The position numbers and the translations under genes were made by a program. A model generated the notes under the pieces. That model was not told where the DNA came from. It saw only the letters and a program-made list of their open reading frames with translations, and made no database searches. A stretch of 64,000 nucleotides of DNA from Archivesica marissinica. Lineage: Eukaryota > Mollusca > Bivalvia > Venerida > Vesicomyidae. How positions within the stretch are numbered: the stretch's first letter is position 1; the number at the start of each line of letters is the position of its first letter. Positions 32,807 to 42,121 of this stretch are shown one piece after another. Where the stretch lies: the NCBI GenBank assembly GCA_014843695.1, contig CM026402.1, forward strand, positions 13,197,512-13,261,511, read 5' to 3'.

Positions 32807-34472
32807 CACTGAACCAAATTTCTAAACGGCCAATATATAAAATGCGATTTCAAGAGAATGGTTATATGTATAAATTCTAAAATTTGCAACGGAGTTCTGT
32901 ACGCTATAATAAATCGATATATAAAAAGAAAACACGTTTCTGGTGCCAGATTTGATCAAGCGGAAAGGAGAGACCGATTTGTATAAATCGGCACGAGGGC
33001 CACGTGCATAATATGGTGAGTGTCCATTTTATATGTAGTATAATCCCTGTCTAGTACAGAATATAAAACACACAAAACATGGCGAGAATGAGCATTGAAG
33101 AACGCGGGCGAGCTGTTGGCATGGTGGATGCTGGTACTTCAATTAGGCAGGTAGGTACAACTTTGCGATGAAATTAACCAGTTGACCTCAATGTTGTCAA
33201 AAATCATCAAATGTTATATTCTTATACAGCCATTTTGAAAGTCCAATAACAAGCAATATCACTCTAGGAACTTAGGAGTTATGGCCCTTTTATTATCATT
33301 TCAGGTTGCTCGACATTTCAATAGACAGCATTCCACCATTCAGCAGCTATGGGCGAAGTTTAGACGTACCGGAAGTGTAGCCGACATCCGACGACGCCCT
33401 AAAGGGAGGGTAACCACACGCAGACAGGACCGGTACATTATTGTTTCCCACTTACGGGACCGCTTCACCCCAGCTACCAGAACGGCAAGGGTCACTATTG
33501 GCACACATAACCGCCACATCCATGCACAAACTGTACGTAATCGTCTCAGAGCCGTCGGATTACGAGCCCGACGACCACGAAAGGGTCCAATTCTAACCAG
33601 AGACCATAGACGGGCACGGTTAGCATGGGCTAGACGGCATTTCAGGTTTACGAGAGCGGACTGGTCTAATGTTATATGTGTGGATGAGTCAAGGTTTGCA
33701 CTCCGTGGGGCCGACGGACGCGTCCGGGCATACCGCCGTCGGGGCGAGCGAAACAGCGCAAACTGTGTAGTACAGGTCGACAAGTACGGAGGCGGCTCAT
33801 TGATGGTCTGGGCTGGCGTGTCAATGCATACTAGGACACCCATTGTACCAATTCGAGGTAACTTAAATGCCAGAAAATATCAAAACGATATCCTACAACC
33901 CATCCTTGTACCGCATGTTAATGGCAATCGTGGTATGATTTTGGCACAAGACAACGCACCCTGCCATGTTGCCAGGAACACTCGGGCTATGTTGGCTGCT
34001 AACAACGTGCAAACTCTTCCATGGCCGGCGAAAAGCCCCGATTTGAACCCCATAGAACATGTATGGGACCTGTTGAAAAGGAAGGTCAGAGCCCAACCAC
34101 AGCAACTTAACATGCGTGAATTAGAGCGTGACATAATGCAGGCATGGGCAACAATTCCGCAACGCTATCTCCAAAGATACATTGTATCAATGAGGGCGAG
34201 GTGTCGTGCCGTTATTGCCGCAGAAGGGGGACATACGAAGTATTGAAATACCATAATAGCGATGTTTTCAGATTTGTGACTTTTTGTTATGAGGGTGACC
34301 TTATTGTTTTCATTGTTACGTTTTAGCCGCTTTTTTAATTTTAGTGAATTGTTGTATAACCATATGGAATAAAATGTATTAAATGATGATATGATTATTG
34401 ATATTGTATGATTGTAGGTTTTTCCCAAATACTGTAAAAAAACAGGTGGCCGTTTAGAAATTTGGTTCAGTG
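32807..34472 (+). mobile_element. Complete Tc1-type transposon, copy 1 (1666 bp)
   Basis: Terminal inverted repeats of 26 bp begin CACTGAACCAAATTTCTAAA (left) and are exactly inverted at the right end (..GAAATTTGGTTCAGTG). TA flanks both sides (32805-32806 and 34473-34474). The paralogous LINE at 48939-48950 has the uninterrupted site GATATATGCAAATG, an empty site confirming one TA duplicated on insertion. It contains one gene with a short intron. Confidence 0.96.
33079..34246 (+). CDS. Tc1-family transposase (DD34E), spliced, intact, copy 1
   Basis: Exon 1 is 33079-33150 (24 codons, MARMSIEERGRAVGMVDAGT..). Then come a 154-bp GT-AG intron (33151-33304, donor CAG|GTAGGT, acceptor TCATTTCAG) and exon 2, 33305-34246. 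The 337 residues match the usual Tc1 length of about 340. The N-terminal paired-like helix-turn-helix spans the exon junction (IRQVARHFNRQHSTI), followed by a basic second domain. The catalytic triad is D in ICVDESRF, D in LAQDNAPCH, and E 34 residues later in SPDLNPIEHVWD. The enzyme cuts and pastes the element at TA sites. No frame break is seen, so it may be active. An ATG at 33281 lies in the intron and is not the start. Confidence 0.93.
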
Positions 34473-35061
34473 TATGCAAATGTTCCAAAGTGGTCGCTAA
34501 TGTTCTTTTCCGTATTAAATATCCCCGAATGTAAACAATGTAGAGAAGATGATATACCAATAGGATCTATTAACGTTTGTGAATACGGGCTTACCCTTGT
34601 GGGTTCTCTTATCACATTAACCATATTGTTTAACAACAAAATGTCTTTAAATTTATGATTGGTAGCATTCAATTGATCTTCATTAACATCCCCTACAAAA
34701 ATAATGTTAATAGATAATTCAAGAGCCTTATCTATGCAAATATTAATCCTTTCCCACATCTCAACACTAGAATGTGGTGGTGATACAGATTACATAATAC
34801 ATATGTCCGGGTTTGGTCTTTACCTTCAATCCAAATCGATTCAGGTAAAATGTTTTCAAGTTCTATATTTCTTACCGAGTAAACTCTAGACGAAACATAT
34901 ACTAACAAACCCCCAGAATTAATTGTATTGTCTTTACAATATATTTTATCAAATCCATCAAGATATAGGAAGTTGTCATGCATATCAGCAGACAATTTGC
35001 TTTCTGTGAAGCAGAGAATATCAAAGTCCAAAAAGTGTGTTTTAATGTAATCAAATTTATG

Positions 35062-35250
35062 TCAATGGTACGATGGTACGATGTGTTATTATCATCGTGC
35101 CATCGTACCATCGACATCGTACCATCGTGCCATCGTGCCATCGTACCATCGACATCGTGCCATCGTACCATCGACATCGTGCCATCGTACCATCGACATC
35201 GTACCATCGTACCATCGTCATCGTGCCATCGTACCATCGCGTTACATTTT
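35062..35250. repeat. Short CATCGTACC/CATCGTGCC array, copy 1
   Basis: Nine- and six-base units (CATCGTACC, CATCGTGCC, CATCGACATCG) repeated over about 190 bp at the 5' truncation point of the LINE. A matching array is at 56250-56438. Confidence 0.9.
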
Positions 35251-35282
35251 TTATATACCGCGATGACCCTAACGGAACACCG

Positions 35283-35555
35283 TAGGTATGAATCAACATA
35301 TCAAGTAATTTAATTAAAAAAGACAACATGGGACAAATGGGGATGATGCATTCCGAATGTAAACAAGTGCGGACGATGCGTTCCTGTAAACAAGTGCGTG
35401 GCCGATCGACTCGGAAAGACCTACTTTCGGTTTCGAGTTTGTTTTATCGCAAAAAACACTGTTTACCAAATGAACATAAGCATACAAAGTATAATGTTAG
35501 AATGTGTAGCAGCATATTGCTACCCATGCGTAAAACTTGAATCTTTCAAATATAT
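35283..35555 (+). mobile_element. TTAA-type MITE, right-hand part, copy 1
   Basis: Starts GGTATGAATCAACATATCAA like the piece left of the gap, then continues through GTGGCCGATCGACTCGGAAA to CTTTCAAATATATAAAATG. The terminal inverted repeat is lost. The piece before the gap and this piece overlap by about 115 bp in direct orientation. Confidence 0.75.
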
Positions 35556-36387
35556 AAAATGATAGTGTCTGAAACGGGACTTTGATCAGACACATCCAGA
35601 TAATTCGACATAACCGACTTTGACATAACGGATGTAGACATGTGTATGCAACACACGAACTTGTTTCGCAATCGAACGAACATAATTTTTTATATTTGCA
35701 TAAACTAAATCTTAAAAGTCCCATTATATAGCCGTCTTGGTGTAATTAAGTAGAGAGATTGCGTGGTGAATTCGGTATTGAGAGTGTACGGTGATTTGTA
35801 AAGCCACGCTTTCCTGCACAAATTAAAAGCCGCTACCATACTATCTCATGATACCAAGCTGTCCACGGGTAGAACTAGTTTAGTATTTAACAGTTATCAG
35901 TACTGGATTAAACACAGCAGTGTGAAGTCCGGTATTGGCTTTTGAGAATGGACCTAAAGAAAACCAGCATGCTTAGATTTGTGTTCATGCATAATTCCCG
36001 CAATAACAAAACTTACCAAAGGGACAGAAACTCACAAAACTGGATAACAATATGCAAATTTTGCAAAAATACTGTAGTTTTCTGAAAGGGACATCATTCA
36101 AAATTGTTCTCTATGTTTGCACATTTATTGAGTTGTCGTTCTTGTATTATATATATCACGTGACAGGCTCGCATTATATGTGCAATTCATTTGTTGTTAG
36201 TATTCTCAGAATTCATGCAGAACTTTAAAAAATATCTCTAATTTATATCTATAACGATTAAATGCAGTATAACAAGTTGTAATAGGATACACGTACTGCA
36301 ATGAAGTTATTGATTTATTACACATGATAATGTAAGTTGTATAATTCATTGCATTATTTCAACTAATGTAATGTAACATGTAAGCAA
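35556..36387. other. U1-upstream region; contains a SINE D/E tail fragment
   Basis: 35655-35710 (GAACTTGTTTCGCAATCGAA, GCATAAACTAAATCTT) matches the tail of SINE E. The rest is AT-rich with no long open frame. The same region follows in block copy 2. Confidence 0.55.
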
Positions 36388-36395
36388 TATAAATA
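36388..36395 (+). promoter_or_regulatory. TATA-like box at -30 of the U1-like gene, copy 1
   Basis: TATAAATA is centred about 27-30 bases before the predicted U1 5' end. The copy in block 2 is identical (57579-57586). A PSE could not be identified by eye. Confidence 0.4.
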
Positions 36396-36417
36396 GCCGA
36401 GATGTTGTGTGTGTAGC

Positions 36418-36581
36418 ATACTTACCTGGTACAGGGAATACCGTGATCCATTAGGCGGTTTCCCCAGGAAGAGGCCTTACCATTGCACTTCGGTTTGGCT
36501 GACGCCTGCGATAGCCCCAAATGTGGGTTACTCGGGTACGCAATTTATTGGTGTGGGGACTGCGTTCGCGCTATCCCTTAA
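36418..36581 (+). ncRNA. U1 snRNA gene or variant, copy 1
   Basis: Begins ATACTTACCTGG, the invariant 5'-splice-site-pairing end of U1 RNA, and runs about 164 nt like metazoan U1. Stem-loop II keeps the U1A loop ATTGCAC. Stem-loop III keeps CCCCAAATGTGGG. An Sm-like CAATTTATTGG precedes stem-loop IV (TGCGTTCGCG). Stem changes relative to the familiar vertebrate sequence are compensated (TAGCCC with GGGTTA; ACCG with CGGT). The stem-loop I loop, bound by U1-70K, reads GATCCATTAGG instead of GATCACGAAGG. Base pairing suggests constraint; the loop change suggests a variant or recent pseudogene. U1 identifies 5' splice sites in the spliceosome. Confidence 0.85.
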
Positions 36582-36626
36582 AATATTAACTATACTCAAA
36601 TGCAAAAGAAACTTTTCCTTAATATA

Positions 36627-38107
36627 CTGAGCAAAACTAGAAACGTCCCTCTATATTTAAGAAACGTCCCTCTATATTTAAAGACAGATTTATCGAAAAC
36701 TAAAAGGTTTAATTTTATGACTCAAAATGGAAAAAACAAATTCATTCATTTCTGTATCAAAGCCAATTCATTGCATCTGGCTATCTTGTTAACTTTTCGA
36801 GAAATAACCGGCCAACGGCGGTAGGTGTCATAATCAAAAACTCAGAAAGGTGTTACTTAATGTTTTGAGATGAAATTTGAATAACAAATGTGGCACATCC
36901 ATTAAATCTCGTTAGTACCGAGTGTGGCCACCATTTGCATGAATGATCATACGCCGCATCGACATAACGTAACGCAATACCAGAGCGTTGGGCAAATTCC
37001 TCCATTCCCGTTGTAACGCCCGTGTAAGATCGCGAACATTGTCAATCTGATGGTTAGCTCGTGTTTTGCGGCCCAGCTCATCCATCTGTGCGCAATGGAG
37101 TTGAGATCCGGGGAAACCGGTCCATGAAATGACGTTGACTGCAAGTATTGAGTGGTGACCCTGGCTGCGTGAGGGCGGGTATTGTCCTGCATCAATGTCA
37201 AACCAGGGCCATGCTGATGAATAAATGGTAAGGCATGTGCATTTAGCACCTCTGCAACATAACGTCGGGCATTGATGTTGCCCTGTACAACAACCAAATC
37301 TGTCTTCCGGTTTCCCACGATCCCACCCCAGACCATTACGCTCCCTCCCCCAAACCTATTCTTCTCAACAATGCAACAATCGGCGAATCTTTCAGTTTTA
37401 CGCCTGTATACCAGTAATCTTCCGTCAGTATGACTAACTGTGAAACGAGATTCATCGGTGAACAAAACTTGGTTTCAGTCAGCCATTCTCCAGTTCAGAT
37501 GACGTCGCGCCCATAACAGTCTGGCAGCACGGTTCATTTGGTCATTATCTGACCAGTGTACGGACGGCGTGGCGCAATTGGTTGGGCTTTACGACGCAAC
37601 CGGTTGCGAATGGTCTGCCCTGAGACACCGTATCGCCTAGCAGTAACTGTGGCTGCCTATCGACGTTGACCTACCAGGTCGCTGCCGGTCGTGAACAGCC
37701 CTAGTCTGCTGGTATCGGGCTGCAAGACGATCAATCGTCTTCCGAGAGCACTCGACCCGACGCGCGACCACCCTGGCGGACATCCCACCCGCAAGCATCC
37801 CAATTGCCCAATTTCGCTCGTTTTCGGAAAGCCGTGGCATATCGAAAACAGTGAAAAATTAAAAATGTTTTTTAATTTTCCGAATAGCCCCTACGACATG
37901 AACTGAATCAACATATCGATGACATGTATACCGTGCACGTGCAAATCAACGTTCCGGTCACTGGTAAACCGTGTGTATCGGGTAAACTCTACACGATCGT
38001 ATTCTGAACATCGCCAGGGTTTAAAATGCATGTACATTGAACATGTAGCACATGCACAGACAGAGCTACACCGGCTATAAAACAGGGATGTTTCTAGTTT
38101 TGTTGAG
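36627..38107 (-). mobile_element. Second Tc1-like transposon, copy 1, inactive (1481 bp)
   Basis: CTGAGCAAAACTAGAAACGT at 36627 is inverted at the right end (..TTTCTAGTTTTGTTGAG, ending 38107). TA flanks at 36625-36626 and 38108-38109. It inserted 46 bp after the U1-like gene. It contains a dead transposase on the minus strand and a single copy of the sequence that became a minisatellite in block copy 2. Confidence 0.88.
36912..37840 (-). pseudogene. Dead Tc1-like transposase, copy 1
   Basis: The N-terminus is intact: MPRLSENERNWAIGMLAGGM and a helix-turn-helix (ARVVARRVECSRKTIDRLAA). Later frames are broken. A TGA replaces the tryptophan just before NQVLFTDESRF. The DESRF and MQDNTRPH aspartates survive. 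The third catalytic residue is changed (SPDLNSIAHRW, alanine for glutamate), and at least one base is lost right after it. The C-terminus, in another frame, ends GGHTRY-TAA at 36912. Distinct from the intact Tc1 of the same block. Confidence 0.88.
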
Positions 38108-38298
38108 TATAGACATTATATTATGTTTCGTACCACTGTTTAAGTTTATTCAATTGCCTACAAACCAAAATATGTTTTTTTAAAATAGCGGTTACTATAG
38201 ATGCCCAGAATTCGGTTGCATGTGTTTATGAAAAATGAAAATTACGCAAACGGTGATATTGCTGTTAGTGTGAATATAATCAAGCTTTGCAGCTCTCC

Positions 38299-38636
38299 TA
38301 ATGTTTTTGTTGCGATTATTTGATTGATACCGGGTATGGCCGCCAGTTTGTCGGATAACCTGTACAATACGGCGTCTCATGGAATTGACGTAACGTAGTA
38401 CGACGCGTGCAGGAGTGTTGTTCCATTCCATCTGTATAGCATTATGTAGGTCCTGCAAATTGTTGACGATATGTCTTGCCATAACTCTACGATCAGGAAG
38501 ATCCCAAATATGCTCGATTGGGTTGAGGTCAGGAGAAACGACAGGCCAAGGAATTTAGGTATTGCTGCGCTAGCTGTGCCGTATGCAGGCGTGCATTGTC
38601 GTGCATCAATGTGGCGGAGGCAATGGCTATTTTAAT
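38299..38636 (-). pseudogene. C-terminal fragment of a third Tc1-like transposase
   Basis: Minus strand: LMHDNARLHTAQLAQQYL, then after a frame change SPDLNPIEHIWDL, then MARHIVNNLQDLHNAIQMEW and LRYVNSMRRRIVQVIRQTGG-HTRY. It starts exactly where similarity between the two blocks ends (38298). No inverted repeats recognised. Confidence 0.8.
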
Positions 38637-38994
38637 TGGGGTTTTGGTTTAAACATATTTTATAACCGATCAATGGCGGTAGGTTGTTTATTTTCGGTTG
38701 TGGATATGTAGTTTTTTTTGTGATTTAATAGGATTATTGAGGATTATGACTTTGTTTGAAAGTATGTTTATGAAGTTTTATTCAATTTCTTTAAATTTGA
38801 TGCTGTAAAATGATACATACTAACATTATATTGACGTTGAAATCGGTTCCTTTATAAAAACATTTCATTGCATTAATATCTCAGTGAGAGCAATGATCAC
38901 GATTTTTCCGTGCGTTTCATGAAGTGACCTGTATATATACGCTAACAAAAGAAAAACTACGGTGTATACACATAACGGTGCATTGATACACGTA

Positions 38995-39849
38995 ATGACT
39001 ACACCAACACCTAGTTCCTCAAACATCAAGAAACGTGATCTGTCTTCACCGGAGGAACTTGTCTTACCTAAAAAGTGTAAAAGTCTGTTAGAATCCTCTG
39101 TCACGTTTGAATCTTCTGATTTACCAGACTCAATTCTTATGGCTGAAGCCATGACCAACATCTCGCTCGATGCCTCGACCATACAGGCAATTGCGTTAGC
39201 GTTAAAGGACACTATTCAAAGCAACCTACAAGTCATGATAGATGCGTCAATTAAGCCTATAGTTGACGGTGTGGTACACGGGCTGCAGATACGGATTGAT
39301 ACTCTGGAACTTGAAAATAAGGCATTAAAGGACCAAAATACGAAGTTGCTGGGTCGTGTGGTTGAACTTGAGTCATCATTTGAATCAGCAGAGCAATACA
39401 GCAGGCGTAACTGCTTGCGTTTATCAGGCGTCCCCGAGTCACTTGGGGAAGACCCAGACCAAATTGTCATGGATGTGAGCGATGCTGTCGGCGCTGGCCT
39501 TTCCATACAAGAGATTGATCGGTGCCACAGAATTGGTAGACGCCGGCCAGACGGCAAACCGCGGCAGATAATTGTTAAGTTTGCTACGTACCGGTCTCGC
39601 CAGAAGCTATATTCCAACCGTACAAGGCTGAGGACCAGTGACCACAAGGGAGTGTTCGTAAACGAAGATCTCACACGGAATCGGTCTGAGCTCCTATTCC
39701 AGGCGCGACAACTAGTGAAGTCTCGAAAGCTGCTCGGCGCGTGGTCAACCGATGGATCAGTGCTTGTCAAGGTCAACGATGGGTCCATTAGACGCATCAA
39801 CAGTCGTAAGGACATGTCAGGTGCTGTGGCCTCAGACGTGCGTCAGTGA
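38995..39849 (+). CDS. LINE A ORF1 protein (coiled coil plus RRM-like domain)
   Basis: 284 residues from the first ATG (MTTPTPSSSNIKKRDLSSPE); an upstream GTG in frame is not a eukaryotic start. A serine/lysine-rich N-terminus is followed by an amphipathic, probably coiled-coil segment, about residues 75-130 (RIDTLELENKALKDQNTKLL). Then EQYSRRNCLRLSGVPESLGE and IDRCHRIGRRRPDGKPRQII start an RRM-like region. The end of that region is NEDLTRNRSELLFQARQLVK. This pattern is that of LINE ORF1 nucleic-acid chaperones, which coat the LINE RNA as trimers. The frame is intact. It lies 2.3 kb before ORF2. Confidence 0.85.
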   Translation: MTTPTPSSSNIKKRDLSSPEELVLPKKCKSLLESSVTFESSDLPDSILMAEAMTNISLDASTIQAIALALKDTIQSNLQVMIDASIKPIVDGVVHGLQIRIDTLELENKALKDQNTKLLGRVVELESSFESAEQYSRRNCLRLSGVPESLGEDPDQIVMDVSDAVGAGLSIQEIDRCHRIGRRRPDGKPRQIIVKFATYRSRQKLYSNRTRLRTSDHKGVFVNEDLTRNRSELLFQARQLVKSRKLLGAWSTDGSVLVKVNDGSIRRINSRKDMSGAVASDVRQ

Positions 39850-40039
39850 ACTAATCCACTTCCATGGTTTTTGCTGGAAGTCTACTAACGCTTTGATTAA
39901 TTCACTTCTAGTGGACGGGCCTCTACCGACTTAATCCGGTGGCAATTTAGCATCTGGCCCACATCATTGAACATTATGCCAGCAGTGTTGGCAGCTGGCA
40001 TCACAGCGAGTTAAATGTGTTAATCTTCAATCCGTTTAA

Positions 40040-41390
40040 ACCAACTTCCGATCGTATACACTTAATATGTAATGATATCTTGCTTTAATTGTACAATTAT
40101 AGTATAGAACTGTCGTATATCTCAAGCTAGTTTATACAACTACGTATACCTGTAATATGCAATGATATCTTGCTTTAAATTGTACAATTATAGTATAGAA
40201 CTGTCGTATATCTCAAGCTAGTTTATACAACTACGTATACATGTAATATGCAATGATATCTTGCTTTAAATTGTACAATTATAGTATAGAACTGTCGTTT
40301 AGCTCAAGCTCGTTTATACAACTACGCATACATGTTCTACGCAAGGATCTCTTGCTTTAAATTGTACAATTATATTATAGAACTGTCATTAACTCAAGCT
40401 GTTTTATACAACTGCGTATACATGTAATATGCAATGATATCTTGCTTTAAATTGTTCCATTATAGTATAGAACTGTCTTTTAGCTCAAGCTGGTTTATAC
40501 AACTACGTATACATGTAATATGCAATGATATCTTGCTTTAAATTGTTCCATTATAGTATAGAACTGTCTTTTAGCTCAAGCTGGTTTATACAACTACGTA
40601 TACATGTAATATGCAATGATATCTTGCTTTAAATTGTTCCATTATAGTATAGAACTGTCGTTTAATTCAAGCTGGTTTATACAACTATGTATACATGTAA
40701 TATGCAATGATATCTTGCTTTAAATTGTTCCATTATAGTATAGAACTGTCTTTTAGCTCAAGTTGGTTTATACAACTACGTATACATGTAATATGCAATG
40801 ATATCTTGCTTTAAATTGTTCCATTATAGTATAGAACTGTCGTTTAATTCAAGTTGGTTTATACAACTACGTATACATGTAATATGCAATGATATCTTGC
40901 TTTAAATTGTACAATTATAGTATAGAACTGTCGTTTAATTCAAGCTGGTTTATACAACTATGTATACAGGTAATATGCAATGATATCTTGCTTTAAATTG
41001 TTCCATTATAGTATAGAACTGTCGTTTAATTCAAGCTGGTTTATACAACTACATATACATGTAATATGCAATGATATCTTGCTTTAAATTGTTCCATTAT
41101 AGTATAGAACTGTCGTTTAACTCAAGCTGGTTTATACAACTATGTATACATGTACTGATATCTTGCTTTAAATTGTTCCATTATGGTATTGAACCGTCGT
41201 TTAATTCAAGCTGGTTTATACAACTATGTATACATGTAATATGCAATGATATCTTGCTTTAAATTGTTCCATTATAGTATAGAACTGTCGTTTAACTCAA
41301 GCTGGTTTATACAACTATGTATACATGTAATGATATATTGCTTTAAATTGTTCCATTATAGTATTGAACTGTCGTTTAATTCAAGCTGGC
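40040..41390. repeat. 91-bp tandem array between LINE A ORF1 and ORF2 (about 15 units)
   Basis: Unit of about 91 bp: GTAATATGCAATGATATCTT, GCTTTAAATTGTTCCATTAT, AGTATAGAACTGTCGTTTAA, TTCAAGCTGGTTTATACAAC, TACGTATACAT. Some units near 41150 and 41330 lack about 8 bases. Degenerate units continue to about 41720. Confidence 0.93.
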
Positions 41391-42121
41391 CACTATATGT
41401 GTAAATACCCAACTCATTTTGTACAACTTCTATGTGCTAATAATTATTCAATTCGTTTTATAAAACTTCGTATATACACTTACTACGCAGGAATAGTTTC
41501 GCTTTATTGAACACTTCTAGTAATACGCAATGATAGTTGTGCCTTATTGTACAATTATAGTATTGAACTGTCGTCTATTTCGAGCTGGGAACTACCTGTG
41601 TTAAATTCAATTCGTTTTAGCATTGAATGGTCGTTTATTATAAGCTGGGCACTACATTAAGTACTTACTATACACATCCTGCCTTTAAATAACACATCTA
41701 TAGTATTGTGTTAAACAAGTTTGTACAATAAGAGATACGCATATTTATTTTTGTGTTGTTTTGTGTTTTATTTCAAATGCAAGATTAAGTACTATATATT
41801 TGTTCTGTGACAATTATATCAATATCGCCTGCTTCAAACCGGTTTTCTCTGGAGATATTTTCGTCTATGTTAAAAATTATGAAAATATGCCGTTAACTGC
41901 AATGGATATCCTCAATGCCTCCTTTTATTATCTCTTTTCATTTCCCCCATGATTGATACATTCCTTATTTGTTGTCGCCTCACCCTACCCTCCCCCATGT
42001 CACTGGAAGCGATTGTCATGCTGTATCACTCTGTGTGTGCGTTTCTCTTCTGTTCACAAATGTTTTCATATTTCCTCATGGTCATCTCCCTTCTAGATTA
42101 CGCATACCCGAATGCCATAAC

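Larger units (their letters stand above)
31323..35059 (-). pseudogene. LINE B fragment in duplicated block copy 1 (endonuclease and RT), split by Tc1
   Basis: Minus strand. Endonuclease pieces lie at 34475-35059 (DFDILCFTESKL, FVGDVNEDQLN, ISDHFGTFAY). The linker and RT lie at 31323-32804 (NKASGPDEISHRMLKE, FKKGEKSSPSNYRPVSLI, GVPQGSVLGPLLF, RLFADDSSLAV). It breaks where a base is missing in the LYRPPHSS region (34786), giving LYHHHILVLRC. It also breaks at a T-run near 31853 after FYIF. The 5' end is truncated at 35059, before the 2A region. A complete Tc1 element sits at 32807-34472. It is closely related to the LINE at 45.97-49.86 kb. Confidence 0.88.
30201..38298. repeat. Duplicated block, copy 1
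   Basis: From ACAGAGGTATGAATC to GCAGCTCTCC this block is almost identical to 51407-60087, including the Tc1 insertion, its target duplication, the short CATCGTACC array and the U1-like gene. Small differences include GTAAACAAG spacing at 35385, a 21-bp doubling at 36650 and the transposon minisatellite. Each copy has a 1000-N gap in the same place. Confidence 0.93.

Noticed and set aside
33340..34134. Antisense open frames across the Tc1 transposase (84-167 codons)
   Set aside because: Shadows of the arginine-rich transposase gene on the other strand; repeated identically in copy 2.
39216..39815. 199-codon minus-strand open frame over LINE A ORF1
   Set aside because: Antisense shadow of ORF1; serine-rich with no domain.
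41969..42121. Start of LINE A ORF2 at 41969
   Set aside because: The codon there is TTG; the first in-frame ATG is at 42122.
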